A DNA stretch of 64,000 nt from positions 1 through 64,000 of the forward strand of contig NZ_JAPRAQ010000026.1 in NCBI RefSeq assembly GCF_029989365.1, in the 5' to 3' direction. Below are positions 1 to 7,134 of this stretch, one piece after another. The position numbers and the translations under genes are program-made. Position 1 is the first letter of the stretch, and every line of letters begins with the position of its first letter. Source of the DNA: Bradyrhizobium sp. Arg816. GTDB lineage: Bacteria; Pseudomonadota; Alphaproteobacteria; Rhizobiales; Xanthobacteraceae. Under the pieces are notes generated by a model. The model was not told the DNA's origin. It saw only the letters and a program-made list of their open reading frames with translations, and did not search any database.

Positions 1-77
1 TCCCATACAGGCCCGCAGCTCCATCGCTGCATCAGAGGCCGGACAGATGGCAGCATCCGACTACGTGCCAATCTTCC

Positions 78-452
78 TCAAAAACCGCTTGCATCTGGCG
101 GGGCGTCCACAGATGAGTACACGCCCTGGTTCAAAGGCCCGCACGTCAACGAAGCAATCTGACCTGATGCATTGAAGGTGAGGATCGCGCTCACGACGCC
201 ATCGCGCGCGATATAGGAAATGGCTGCTCCATCCTCCGACGGATGGAGATCGTCCAGATGCGAAGCGGGATAATCCCTGAGACGGTCGACCCAATAGGCA
301 CGCAGGCCTTGCCGGGTCGAAATCGTCTTCATGCCGCCGCAGGCGCAATGGACGATCGCATCATCGGCATACGTTTTCAAAATGGTTTCGATGTCGCCGG
401 CGCGATAGGCATCAAGCCAGTCAACCGCAGCGGCCATCGGGTCAAAGGACAT
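78..452 (-). CDS. SnoaL-like / NTF2-fold small protein
   Basis: The 124-residue product has the alpha-plus-beta cone pattern of the SnoaL/NTF2-like superfamily: an N-terminal helix with the stretch DWLDAYRAGDIETILKTYAD, then alternating strands. NTF2-fold proteins of this size are often small isomerases, hydrolases or ligand-binding proteins, so no reaction can be assigned. The ATG at 450-452 is preceded by AGGAAAC on the coding strand, a fair ribosome site. The gene stands alone at the left edge. Family call is from sequence pattern; function unknown. Confidence 0.7.
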   Translation of the reverse strand: MSFDPMAAAVDWLDAYRAGDIETILKTYADDAIVHCACGGMKTISTRQGLRAYWVDRLRDYPASHLDDLHPSEDGAAISYIARDGVVSAILTFNASGQIASLTCGPLNQGVYSSVDAPPDASGF

Positions 453-585
453 GTTTCCTACCTACGTGCCGTCAGAGCCCGAGGTTTAGGGCTGGCGACA
501 TGAACTCGAGGTGAAGATCACCTTTCGTTTGTTCATGATTTATTTCTATATCCCCGTCGGCGCCTTCGCGGGGTGTCAAAGCAAA

Positions 586-610
586 GGGCCGCTGTCTTGG
601 ACAGCGGCCC
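586..610 (-). terminator. Perfect 11-bp hairpin, possible minus-strand terminator
   Basis: GGGCCGCTGTC (586-596) pairs perfectly with GACAGCGGCCC (600-610) around a 3-nt loop. Read on the minus strand the stem is followed by TTTGCTTT, an imperfect T tract, so it could end a leftward transcript. No protein gene is evident just to its right on that strand, so any transcript ending here would be non-coding or very short. Confidence 0.45.
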
Positions 611-961
611 CTCATGCTTCCGGGTTTCAATAATTCCGAAATGAAATGCCTCGACCAGCTCCCCGGGTTGCCATCTTTTCCCGGTTAACAAATCCTTACC
701 ATAACAAATGTGGACCAGACCGGTGAATTTCCCAGTTTCCTGATCTGCCAGCCATCCGCGGTGAGGAAGGCGGTCAGGCAGGTGGGCAGCGGCTGAAGAA
801 AGTGAAGAAGAGGCTGCGAAGTTGCCGGTCCACTTTAGGAACTTCCAGCTCCAAACTCCATTTGGGATTATGGCCGGCACACCGCCGATCGCCGGCCGGA
901 AATGGCGGCTCCGGCGCCCCCAGCCCCCCGTCCCGCGCCGGGGCCGTTTTCACGAGTTCGG

Positions 962-1010
962 GCTGATCGGACAAACACCGGCAGAACGGCATCATCACCC
1001 ATCATCGAAA
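962..1010 (+). repeat. Degenerate copy of the promoter-terminator cassette
   Basis: The core around 971-995 (CAAACACCGGCAGAAC, then GGCATCATC) matches the -10 half and start region of the five intact cassettes at 3145-6658, but the TTGACA hexamer is lost and no terminator hairpin follows. It looks like a decayed family member. Confidence 0.5.
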
Positions 1011-1125
1011 GGTCTGGAGATCGTTTTCGGTCCCGACGAAACACGCCTGAAACATTGCTGAAACCCGATTGTCCTGAACGCCGCGCCCGTTGGCCCCGAC
1101 CAACGGAGCGTGAAGGAGACAAGTC

Positions 1126-1230
1126 ATGATCCAGGTCGGTTCGAAGGAAGAAATCGCGTTTCTGCTGGCGCTGTTCGGCACGCACACCCAGACGGTCAAG
1201 CGACCGAAGCCGAAATCGCAGCAACGCTGA
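1126..1230 (+). CDS. Small hypothetical protein (34 aa)
   Basis: A 34-codon frame follows an excellent ribosome site (AAGGAG, 8 nt before ATG). The product starts MIQVGSKEEIAFLLALFG and ends in a basic tail (KRPKPKSQQR). No family is recognised. Only 10 nt separate it from the next gene at 1241, so the two are probably cotranscribed. Coding status rests mainly on the ribosome site and spacing; it could also be a broken start of a longer gene. Confidence 0.45.
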   Translation: MIQVGSKEEIAFLLALFGTHTQTVKRPKPKSQQR

Positions 1231-1240
1231 AGGCTGAGCC

Positions 1241-1489
1241 ATGCCCGGTTTGGCCGATTGCCAGAGCCTCTTGCGTCTCTTGATCGCAAGGGGCGATCCG
1301 AGGGCCATTCCGCTCGCCAAAGGCGCCATCGATCAATATTTGAACACCGCGCCGGCCAGCCTGCGCGGGCGCGGCCTGCGCGTGCTCCAGCGCGACGCGC
1401 TCGACCAGCACGGTGCCGCGGTCGGGGTGCAGCGCTCCTTCGCCGAGACGGTGGACGCCTATATCGAGCGCAAGCTTGCGGAGGAGTGA
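1241..1489 (+). CDS. Small hypothetical protein (82 aa)
   Basis: The 82-residue product (start MPGLADCQSLLRLLIARGDP) is mostly helical and charged, with no membrane segment and no recognised family. The frame shows third-position GC bias typical of a real gene here. It follows the 34-aa gene by 10 nt, suggesting a two-gene operon. It converges on the small leftward pair at 1528-1919. Confidence 0.5.
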   Translation: MPGLADCQSLLRLLIARGDPRAIPLAKGAIDQYLNTAPASLRGRGLRVLQRDALDQHGAAVGVQRSFAETVDAYIERKLAEE

Positions 1490-1527
1490 CACCTTCCGGT
1501 GCGGCGGCTCAGGTGCGTGGCTGCCGG

Positions 1528-1722
1528 TCAGGCTGCGACGGGCGGCGTGGCTTGCGTCAACAGCCCGATCTTCCGGTCGAGATGCCAGACCTCGACGTTG
1601 CCCCGGCGCGTGAACTGTTGTGCGACGCGAAGCGCGGCCACATCGGAGTCAGCCTCGAACGCTTCGGCGGAGAGAAACACGCCGTTCTCGCCGACCAGAT
1701 ACGCGCGGTATTGCCGGGTCAT
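1528..1722 (-). CDS. Small hypothetical protein (64 aa)
   Basis: The 64-residue product starts MTRQYRAYLVGENGVFLSAE, followed by a segment resembling small proteins common in Bradyrhizobium (alternating strand-helix pattern, about half hydrophobic). Its ATG overlaps the stop codon of the upstream gene by four bases (ATGA, 1719-1722), which implies translational coupling. A longer in-frame extension is possible but would run antiparallel through the neighbour; the coupled start is preferred. Function unknown. Confidence 0.6.
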   Translation of the reverse strand: MTRQYRAYLVGENGVFLSAEAFEADSDVAALRVAQQFTRRGNVEVWHLDRKIGLLTQATPPVAA

Positions 1723-1919
1723 GTCGGCGGCCTCAGGCCGGGCGAATGCAGCCAGGACTCGATCTGGATGGCCGTCTCGTCCTGTCGCGCCCGGCGCAGC
1801 AGGATCTCGCGGCGCCGCCCCGGCGCAAGCGCCTGGGCCTCGTCGCGAAGGCGTGCGGCCTCGTCTGCGAGCCGCTCGTGGAGAGTTTTGGACTGTTTGA
1901 AACGACGCCGCCTCAGCAT
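1719..1919 (-). CDS. Small basic helical protein (66 aa)
   Basis: The 66-residue product begins MLRRRRFKQSKTLHERLADE and is strongly helical and arginine-rich, perhaps a short coiled coil or nucleic-acid-associated protein. The start at 1917-1919 has GAGGGA about 8 nt upstream on the coding strand, better than the in-frame start 22 codons earlier. It overlaps the next gene by four bases. No function is assigned. Confidence 0.6.
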   Translation of the reverse strand: MLRRRRFKQSKTLHERLADEAARLRDEAQALAPGRRREILLRRARQDETAIQIESWLHSPGLRPPT

Positions 1920-2317
1920 GACGCTGCTCCCTCGTTCGAGTGGGGCGGGAGCGCAACTGGCGTTCTCATCACCGACCGATGCCACGTGCCGCGCGGTGAT
2001 GGCTGACTGTATGCCTGTCCCCGGCAGGCGTCTGCAACATTTGATACATTCCTCCGGAAATCTCGAGCGTCCGTCGCGGCGAGGTTCTAGTCCCTTGATC
2101 CGGGGGCCGTCAGCCCCGACAAGTCGAGCGCGAACACGCTGCCAGGCCGCGAGCTCGCATGCATGGGCTTTCGCACATCGCTCGGAACAGCAAAAGCGTG
2201 GAGTACGGGGCGAGCATGCGTTGACATCGTTCTCGTTATGTTCTAGTTGAGGTCAACTCAACCTATGAGCGAGCCGTGATTGATGGTCACGCTTCGAAAC
2301 TTACCTGAGGCGGCCGA
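1920..2317. other. Intergenic stretch before DUF4261 gene
   Basis: About 400 bases without a supported gene. It separates the leftward pair from the rightward DUF4261 gene, so it should hold both promoters. A short inverted repeat (GTTGAG at 2246-2251, CTCAAC at 2257-2262) and a TTGACA at 2221-2226 lie close to the DUF4261 gene, but no good -10 is seen at the right distance. Confidence 0.4.
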
Positions 2318-3094
2318 ATGAGTAAGTCGTTTCTTGCCTTGGTCTTGTTGGAGACGCCTGCAACTCCGGACATGGCCGCGCTTGCCGAGGCTATTCGGGC
2401 GCGACATCCCGAACTGCCGATGGAGGTGGAAGGAGGCGGCGAGGGGAGCGGTCGCCAGGGTTCGCCGCTCCTTCGCTGTGGCAACGAACTCGTTGCGGTC
2501 ATGTCGATGCCGGCGGCCATTCCAGAAGATCCCGGCCTGTGGTCGCGCGCTTCCGCGACATGGCCGCAGGGCAAGGCGATCGCTGCGCGGCACCGAGGGC
2601 ATCTGATCGTTTCGGTGCTTGGCCAAAACCAGCGACCTTTGCCCACAGCTCGTCTGACGACTGCAGTCATCGGCGCGTTGATCGCGACCATGCCGCAATG
2701 CTGCGCTGTGGTCTGGAATGGCAAGGTCGCGCGACCTGCCGATCTATGGTTGGACTTTTCGACCCGATCGTTTGCGCCGTTTCCCGACTGCCCTTCCTCG
2801 CTGTGGGTCGACATATTGCCGTTCCGATCAGACGCAGGCATCGGCGCGGTAACGATGGGGCTGTCGGCATTTGCCGAGCGTGAAATTGAGTTCGAGACTC
2901 GCAAGCTGGCGCTTGCCACCTTGATCGAAAAAGTGGATGGCCTAGCCGTCTATCTGGTCGAGCACGGACTTGTGGTCAAAGACGGTGATACGTTTGGTGG
3001 CAGCGCGCGTGAGCGCTTCACAGTTCGCTACAAGAACTCCGATCAATTCGGCGGTTTGCCTGTGTTGTTCTGTAGCGACGGTTCGGCACGATAG
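2318..3094 (+). CDS. DUF4261 domain protein
   Basis: The 258-residue product matches the DUF4261 pattern: an N-terminal strand MSKSFLALVLLETP, a central AVVWNGKVARPADLWLDF block and a C-terminal part with FETRKLALATLIEKVDGLAVYLVEHGLVVKDGDTFG. The domain is widespread in bacteria, often near polymorphic-toxin immunity genes, but its biochemistry is not known to me. No signal peptide, so probably cytosolic. The start follows GAGG by about 9 nt. A repeat cassette lies 50 nt downstream and the next gene encodes an immunity-like protein. GC is somewhat lower than in the catabolic regions, consistent with acquisition. Confidence 0.75.
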   Translation: MSKSFLALVLLETPATPDMAALAEAIRARHPELPMEVEGGGEGSGRQGSPLLRCGNELVAVMSMPAAIPEDPGLWSRASATWPQGKAIAARHRGHLIVSVLGQNQRPLPTARLTTAVIGALIATMPQCCAVVWNGKVARPADLWLDFSTRSFAPFPDCPSSLWVDILPFRSDAGIGAVTMGLSAFAEREIEFETRKLALATLIEKVDGLAVYLVEHGLVVKDGDTFGGSARERFTVRYKNSDQFGGLPVLFCSDGSAR

Positions 3095-3144
3095 AGAGAG
3101 TTGATACGAAAGGAGTTGCGATCGCGCCGTTTGAGATCGGTCGT

Positions 3145-3228
3145 TTGACACGTCGGGCAAAACACTGGCAGAATGGCATCATCGAGATGAGTTTGGATCG
3201 AGCCCGCGGGGGTACCGCGGGCTTTTTT
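3145..3228 (+). ncRNA. Promoter-terminator cassette, copy B (candidate sRNA)
   Basis: TTGACA at 3145-3150, an 18-bp spacer and CAGAAT at 3169-3174 form a sigma70-like promoter. Transcription would begin near 3181, giving an RNA of about 45-50 nt that ends in the hairpin AGCCCGCGG (3201-3209) / CCGCGGGCT (3215-3223) followed by TTTTTT. No reading frame of useful length lies inside. The sequence from TTGACA to about 25 nt past the -10 is shared almost letter for letter with copies C-F. An RNA product is inferred, not shown. Confidence 0.6.
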
Positions 3229-3410
3229 GTTGGCAGTTGATGGTAGTTCTACGCCGCGTCTCGACGCGCATGATGGTCATGGGTACGAAACGACGACCCA
3301 ACGCGCGAAAGCAGCGCTACTACGAAGTCGATTGCTTTTGTCTTCCGTACCGACGGTTTGGCGTAATGAGTGTGAGGAGCCGAGCGCATATTCGCAGGGA
3401 GGAATGATTC

Positions 3411-4028
3411 ATGGCTGCGTCCCCTACTGAACGACGAAAGCCGAAGGCGCCGAAACTCTATCGTGTCGGGCTGGATTTCAGAATTCACTCGCCCCCCGGT
3501 TTGCAAATGGAAAATATCGTGGTCCTGAGCGGAAACCGCCCGCTGATGTCACCGCGAGGCAAACGATGCTTTCCTCCGCTGTCCGAGCCGCCACGATTGC
3601 TTATCGATAAATCTCTCGGGCGGCCGCCGGTCGATTGGGAGCTATTTCACGACCTTTGGCTCGTATCAGATCGGATGAAGAGCGTTCTGGAGGCCGTGGA
3701 TAGAGAGGGTGTGGCGTTCTTGAAGTGCGAAACGCGGTCACTGAATGGAGCTGCGCCGGTTTATTGGCTTGGCGATATCGTGCGCCAACTCGATGTCATC
3801 GACGAGGAAAAGTCGAACGTCGAAATCCTGGATGATGGGACAGATTTCAGGCGGTACAGTAACGTGGCGATTTCCAGCTTTGTCTTCAGAGAGGAGGCCA
3901 TCGGTTCTGCTCATATTTTCCGGCCACGCTTTCTGGAGACGAGGATTATTTGCGACCAAGCAATGAAGGACGCCTGCAAGGCTGCCGGTCTTAGAGGCCT
4001 ACGCTTCGGAGATCCCTACGGCAATTAA
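3411..4028 (+). CDS. Imm11/DUF1629-like immunity protein
   Basis: The 205-residue product resembles the Imm11 (DUF1629) family, which protects cells against polymorphic or contact-dependent toxins. Visible marks are the WELFHDLWLVSDRMKSVLE block, the KSNVEILDDGTDFRRYSNVA block and the ending with an ICDQAMKDACKAAGLRGLRF segment typical of the family. There is no signal peptide. ATG 3411 follows GGGAGG by about 9 nt. No partner toxin gene lies nearby, so it is an orphan in this window. Cassettes B and C flank it on both sides. Family call is by recognition of pattern. Confidence 0.7.
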   Translation: MAASPTERRKPKAPKLYRVGLDFRIHSPPGLQMENIVVLSGNRPLMSPRGKRCFPPLSEPPRLLIDKSLGRPPVDWELFHDLWLVSDRMKSVLEAVDREGVAFLKCETRSLNGAAPVYWLGDIVRQLDVIDEEKSNVEILDDGTDFRRYSNVAISSFVFREEAIGSAHIFRPRFLETRIICDQAMKDACKAAGLRGLRFGDPYGN

Positions 4029-4141
4029 AAGAACCTTCGTCCCTAGTGTCTTCACGTCGAGATTCGTGGAAGATCTGGCTTTGTCTGTTGCTTCGGCCGG
4101 AGTGAAGGCGTCGAAGTCCTAGGCGCACCACGCGAGGTCGT

Positions 4142-4224
4142 TTGACACGTCGGGCAACACACTGGCAGAATGGCATCATCGAGATGAGTTCGGATCAAGC
4201 CCGCGGAATCCCGCGGGCTTTGTT
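4142..4224 (+). ncRNA. Promoter-terminator cassette, copy C (candidate sRNA)
   Basis: TTGACA 4142-4147, 18-bp spacer, CAGAAT 4166-4171. The terminator has AAGCCCGCGG (4197-4206) pairing with CCGCGGGCTT (4211-4220), then TTGTTTG. The stem matches copy B, but the loop differs (AATC against GGGTA). Confidence 0.6.
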
Positions 4225-4250
4225 TGTATGGCGTCTCTGACGTTCGTGCG

Positions 4251-5780
4251 CTACGCCACAGCCGGCGGTCCAAACCAGGTCGTCAGGGCGTCCGCAAGTC
4301 CGCGTTGGCTCTCATCTCCGACCCACGCCACATGCCCGTCGGGCCGCACGAGCACGGCTTTGGGGGCGGTGACCTGTCCGATGGCCGGAAGCTCCCATGC
4401 GCCGTTGTAGTCGGCGTCGACTGTTCCGACGCGATCTGCCCAGGGCGCGATGTTGACGCTGCCGGGCTTGCCAAAATTGAGCAACACAGCCTGTGCGCTG
4501 TGCAGCAGCGCGAAGAGTTTTCGGGGGCAGCCATCGACCGTGAGGTCGAGATCGGGGACGCGACGCCCGAGCAGTTCGTGTCCTTCGCCGAGATCATAGC
4601 GGATATCGAGTCCGCTCATCATCGCGCCAAAACGTTTGCGCGGCTCGTCCATGGCGAGCAGGTCGGACACCACATCGCGCGCAGCCTTTAGGCCGGCCTC
4701 GCCGCGGCGGAGCAGGGCGATTTGCGCCATGGTGTTGCGCAAGACGCATGCGGCGACGGGATGCCGTTCGGCGTGGTAGGTGTCGAGCAGGCCGTCGGGC
4801 GAAATGCCCCTGACCACCTGCGCCAGCTTCCAGCCGAGATTGACCGCGTCCTGCACGCCGGTGTTGAGGCCTTGTCCGCCGACGGAGTGATGGATATGCG
4901 CGGCATCGCCGGCGAGCAGCACGCGCTCCCGGCGATAGGACACGGCCTGGCGCGCCGCATCGGTGAAGCGGGAGATCCAGGCGGGATTTTGGACCCCGAA
5001 GTCGGTGCCATACACGGCGACGAGCGCATCGCTGAGATCGCGCAAGCCGGGTTCGCCGGTGCGGTCGAGCGTCGCTTCCGTCACGACGACCAGCACGCGA
5101 CCGCTCTCCGCTTTGCTGAGACCATGAAAGCCGATGGCGTCGTGGCGGAGGCCCCACGCCGGCTCGTCGCGCATCTCGACTTCGGCCATGAGATTGCTGA
5201 GCGTCGGATCGGAGCCCACGAAATCGATGCCGGCCTTCTTACGCACCAGGCTGCGACCGCCGTCGCAGCCGACGAGATAGCTTGCGCGCAATGTCTTGCC
5301 GCCGGAGAGCGCAACGTCGATACCGGTCGCGTCCTGAACGAAGCCCGTTACCTCGGAGTTTCGATAGATCGGCACCGCGAGCTCCTCGACCCAGTCGGCC
5401 AAGATGCGCTCGATGTGGCTCTGCCGCAGCGCGAGGCCATAAGCGTGCCGGGTGGGGAGATCGCCGATGTCGAGCCTGGTCCAGGCGAAGCCCGCGAGCT
5501 GGGTGACTTGCCCCTCCCGCAGGAAGCGCTCCGCGATGCCGCGCTGATCGAGGATTTCGATGGTACGCGCGTGCAATCCGCCGGCCCGCGTGCCGACGAG
5601 CTCCTGATCCGCGCGCCGCTCGACCACCGCGACGTCGACATCCGCCAGCGCCAGCTCGGCGGCCAGCATCAACCCGGTCGGGCCGCCGCCGGCGATCACC
5701 ACGGCATGGTGGCTCGCGCGGATGGCGCCGGCCCGCTCGGAACGGCCGCGCGGCCGGGACGACGGAAGCAATACAGGCAT
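4251..5780 (-). CDS. FAD-dependent aromatic-ring monooxygenase (PheA/TfdB type)
   Basis: The 509-residue product is a class A flavoprotein hydroxylase, expected to use FAD and NAD(P)H to hydroxylate a phenolic or polyketide-like ring. The Rossmann motif GGGPTGLMLAAEL is at about 31-43, the DG motif GCDGGRSLVR near 175, and the FAD-ribityl motif AGDAAHIHHSVGGQGLNTG near 285-305. A thioredoxin-like C-terminal region of about 150 residues is present, as in phenol hydroxylases and RdmE/MhpA-like enzymes. The ATG at 5778-5780 has GAGGGGG upstream on the coding strand. It stands alone between cassettes C and D, opposite in direction to them. Substrate unknown. Confidence 0.85.
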   Translation of the reverse strand: MPVLLPSSRPRGRSERAGAIRASHHAVVIAGGGPTGLMLAAELALADVDVAVVERRADQELVGTRAGGLHARTIEILDQRGIAERFLREGQVTQLAGFAWTRLDIGDLPTRHAYGLALRQSHIERILADWVEELAVPIYRNSEVTGFVQDATGIDVALSGGKTLRASYLVGCDGGRSLVRKKAGIDFVGSDPTLSNLMAEVEMRDEPAWGLRHDAIGFHGLSKAESGRVLVVVTEATLDRTGEPGLRDLSDALVAVYGTDFGVQNPAWISRFTDAARQAVSYRRERVLLAGDAAHIHHSVGGQGLNTGVQDAVNLGWKLAQVVRGISPDGLLDTYHAERHPVAACVLRNTMAQIALLRRGEAGLKAARDVVSDLLAMDEPRKRFGAMMSGLDIRYDLGEGHELLGRRVPDLDLTVDGCPRKLFALLHSAQAVLLNFGKPGSVNIAPWADRVGTVDADYNGAWELPAIGQVTAPKAVLVRPDGHVAWVGDESQRGLADALTTWFGPPAVA

Positions 5781-5916
5781 GTGGACCCCCTCGAGTTGCT
5801 GCTTTGGATGGTCATTGGGTCGGGGGTTCTACGGCAGGGCGGGGGGCTTGAAGCAAGCCCCTTGCGCACCACATATCAAAGTGGGAGGGAGGGCTCCTTC
5901 TTCCGCGTTCGCCGCG

Positions 5917-6005
5917 TTGACACGTCGGGCAAAACACCGGCAGAATGGCATCATCGACATGAGTTTGGTTCGACCCGCGCGGGAGCCCCCGCCGCGGGTT
6001 TTCTT
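5917..6005 (+). ncRNA. Promoter-terminator cassette, copy D (candidate sRNA)
   Basis: TTGACA 5917-5922, 18-bp spacer, CAGAAT 5941-5946. The terminator stem is ACCCGCG pairing with CGCGGGT, with an inner CGGG/CCCG extension and a T-rich tail. The stem sequence differs from copies B and C yet still pairs. Confidence 0.6.
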
Positions 6006-6020
6006 CTGGGCATCTTGCGT

Positions 6021-6365
6021 TCAGCGAACGCCGATGGTTCGCTGCATGGTGTCGGCGAGCTCCTCGAACGAAAACGGTTTTCTGATCATTGGCAGGCCCC
6101 CGCGCCGCGGTTCGCGCCCCGATAATTGCAGGATATTCAATCCCGGGCGTAGCCGCTTCGCCAGTTCGGCCAGTTCGTGACCATCCATGCCCGGCATATT
6201 GATGTCCGTGATGAGGATGGAGATGTTCTCGTTCTGCCCGAGCCGATCGAGCGCATCCCGCCCGCTTTGGGCGCTTGTCACCTCGCAGCCGAGATCTTCC
6301 AGCATGCCCACGATGACGTCGAGGACGCCGGGATCGTCGTCAACAACCAGTACGGTGTGGCTCAT
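6021..6365 (-). CDS. Stand-alone response-regulator receiver protein
   Basis: The 114-residue product is a single receiver domain: acidic pair DDD at 9-11, phospho-acceptor Asp54 in ITDINMPGMDG, and the conserved Lys in IRKPFSFEEL. There is no output domain, so it probably acts by protein contact or as a phosphate sink, as CheY/DivK-type proteins do. The start MSHTVLVV (6363-6365) is preceded by AAAGGA at about 7 nt; an upstream in-frame extension would run into cassette E and is rejected. No histidine kinase is nearby. It lies between cassettes D and E. Confidence 0.85.
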   Translation of the reverse strand: MSHTVLVVDDDPGVLDVIVGMLEDLGCEVTSAQSGRDALDRLGQNENISILITDINMPGMDGHELAELAKRLRPGLNILQLSGREPRRGGLPMIRKPFSFEELADTMQRTIGVR

Positions 6366-6447
6366 CGCATGCACGTTCCTTTGACTGAAGGAATAAACGC
6401 GCCGCTCTTCGGGTAAGTTCCGGCACGGTGCGGTCGAACGAGGATGT

Positions 6448-6533
6448 TTGACACGTCGGGCAAAACACTGGCAGAATGGCATCATCGAAAGACGTTTGGT
6501 TCGGCCCGCGCGGATCCGCAGCGGGCTTTTTTG
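6448..6533 (+). ncRNA. Promoter-terminator cassette, copy E (candidate sRNA)
   Basis: TTGACA 6448-6453, 18-bp spacer, CAGAAT 6472-6477. The terminator uses GCCCGC ... GCGGGC with an inner GCGG/CCGC stem, then CTTTTTTG. It lies divergent from the receiver gene start, so it may overlap that gene's promoter region. Confidence 0.6.
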
Positions 6534-6570
6534 TTTCTGTTTGGCGTGACGATCTCACTCAAGACAAGGT

Positions 6571-6658
6571 TTGACACGTCGGGCAAAACACCGGCAGAAT
6601 GACATCATCGAGACGAGTTTGGTTCACCCGCGCCGGAAGCATCCGCCGCGGGTTTTTT
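6571..6658 (+). ncRNA. Promoter-terminator cassette, copy F (candidate sRNA)
   Basis: TTGACA 6571-6576, 18-bp spacer, CAGAAT 6595-6600. The terminator uses ACCCGCG ... CGCGGGT followed by TTTTTT (stem family of copy D). It follows copy E by only 38 nt, so the two would be tandem transcription units. Confidence 0.6.
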
Positions 6659-6958
6659 CGTCTCGATTTCAGATCGGACGGTGGCCGCGCATCCGGCCAC
6701 GCACTCGCTAGATCACGTTAAGGGAGCGCCGATTGGCGCGCCGCCGTCCGTACCATTGCTGGCCGTGCACGCGCGAACGTGCCGGTCCGCGGCGCCGGGC
6801 CTGTTGCTCGCGCCGCTGCGGTCTCCGGACACGGAGATAGGGTTCGCGCCCGAAACGATCGCGGCTTCGTCACGCGATCTGCCGCGCATTTTCTTTTTTC
6901 GTGGAGAGACGATGACCGCCCATCTGATATCGCTCGCACTTGGGAGCCGGACAAGTTG
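6659..6958. other. Intergenic stretch after cassette F
   Basis: About 300 bases with no supported gene. Open frames run through it into the small membrane-protein gene, but composition and the lack of a ribosome site argue against a longer protein. A 15-codon frame (from 6912) ends overlapping the ATG at 6959 and might act as a coupled leader; this is weak. Confidence 0.35.
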
Positions 6959-7132
6959 ATGGGTTACTGCGTCGCTCTCTACTTTGCGAAGCTCCTGATC
7001 TTCGACAAGGTTCTCGGCCTCGGAACGACGGACCCTCTGGCGGGATTTGCGGCGATCACGGCCAATCTGGTGGTCTCCTTCTACTTCGCCAAGCGTGGTT
7101 TCGAGAACGTTGCAAGGATCATCAAGCGGTGA
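6959..7132 (+). CDS. Small membrane protein, phage-like
   Basis: The 57-residue product (MGYCVALYFAKLLIFDKVLGLG...) has two hydrophobic segments, about 3-20 and 26-45, separated by a short polar turn, and ends in a basic tail. This is the layout of small holin-like proteins, but no family is recognised. The stop overlaps a possible GTG start of the next gene. Together with the next two genes it looks like a remnant of a phage module. Confidence 0.5.
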   Translation: MGYCVALYFAKLLIFDKVLGLGTTDPLAGFAAITANLVVSFYFAKRGFENVARIIKR

Positions 7133-7134
7133 AG

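Larger units (their letters stand above)
453..1125. other. Long gene-free stretch with hairpin and decayed repeat
   Basis: No convincing protein gene is seen in these 670 bases; the open frames present lack ribosome sites and family-like composition. The stretch contains a perfect 11-bp hairpin (586-610) and a degraded member of the repeat cassette family found intact further right (about 962-1010). The 3' end carries a good ribosome site for the small gene starting at 1126. Confidence 0.5.

Noticed and set aside
2221..2262. TTGACA and short inverted repeat before the DUF4261 gene as a regulated promoter
   Set aside because: No convincing -10 at 16-18 bp and only 6-bp arms; too weak to list as a feature.
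3991..6558. Repeated minus-strand starts reading MMPFCQC...ARRV at several places
   Set aside because: These arise because the conserved cassette, read backwards, happens to contain ATG and an open frame. They are not protein starts; the receiver protein at 6021 begins inside its own frame.
3145..6658. Cassettes as an insertion sequence or MITE
   Set aside because: They lack terminal inverted repeats and target-site duplications that I could see, and each has promoter-like and terminator-like ends in a fixed order, which fits a transcription unit better. A MITE-like origin cannot be excluded.
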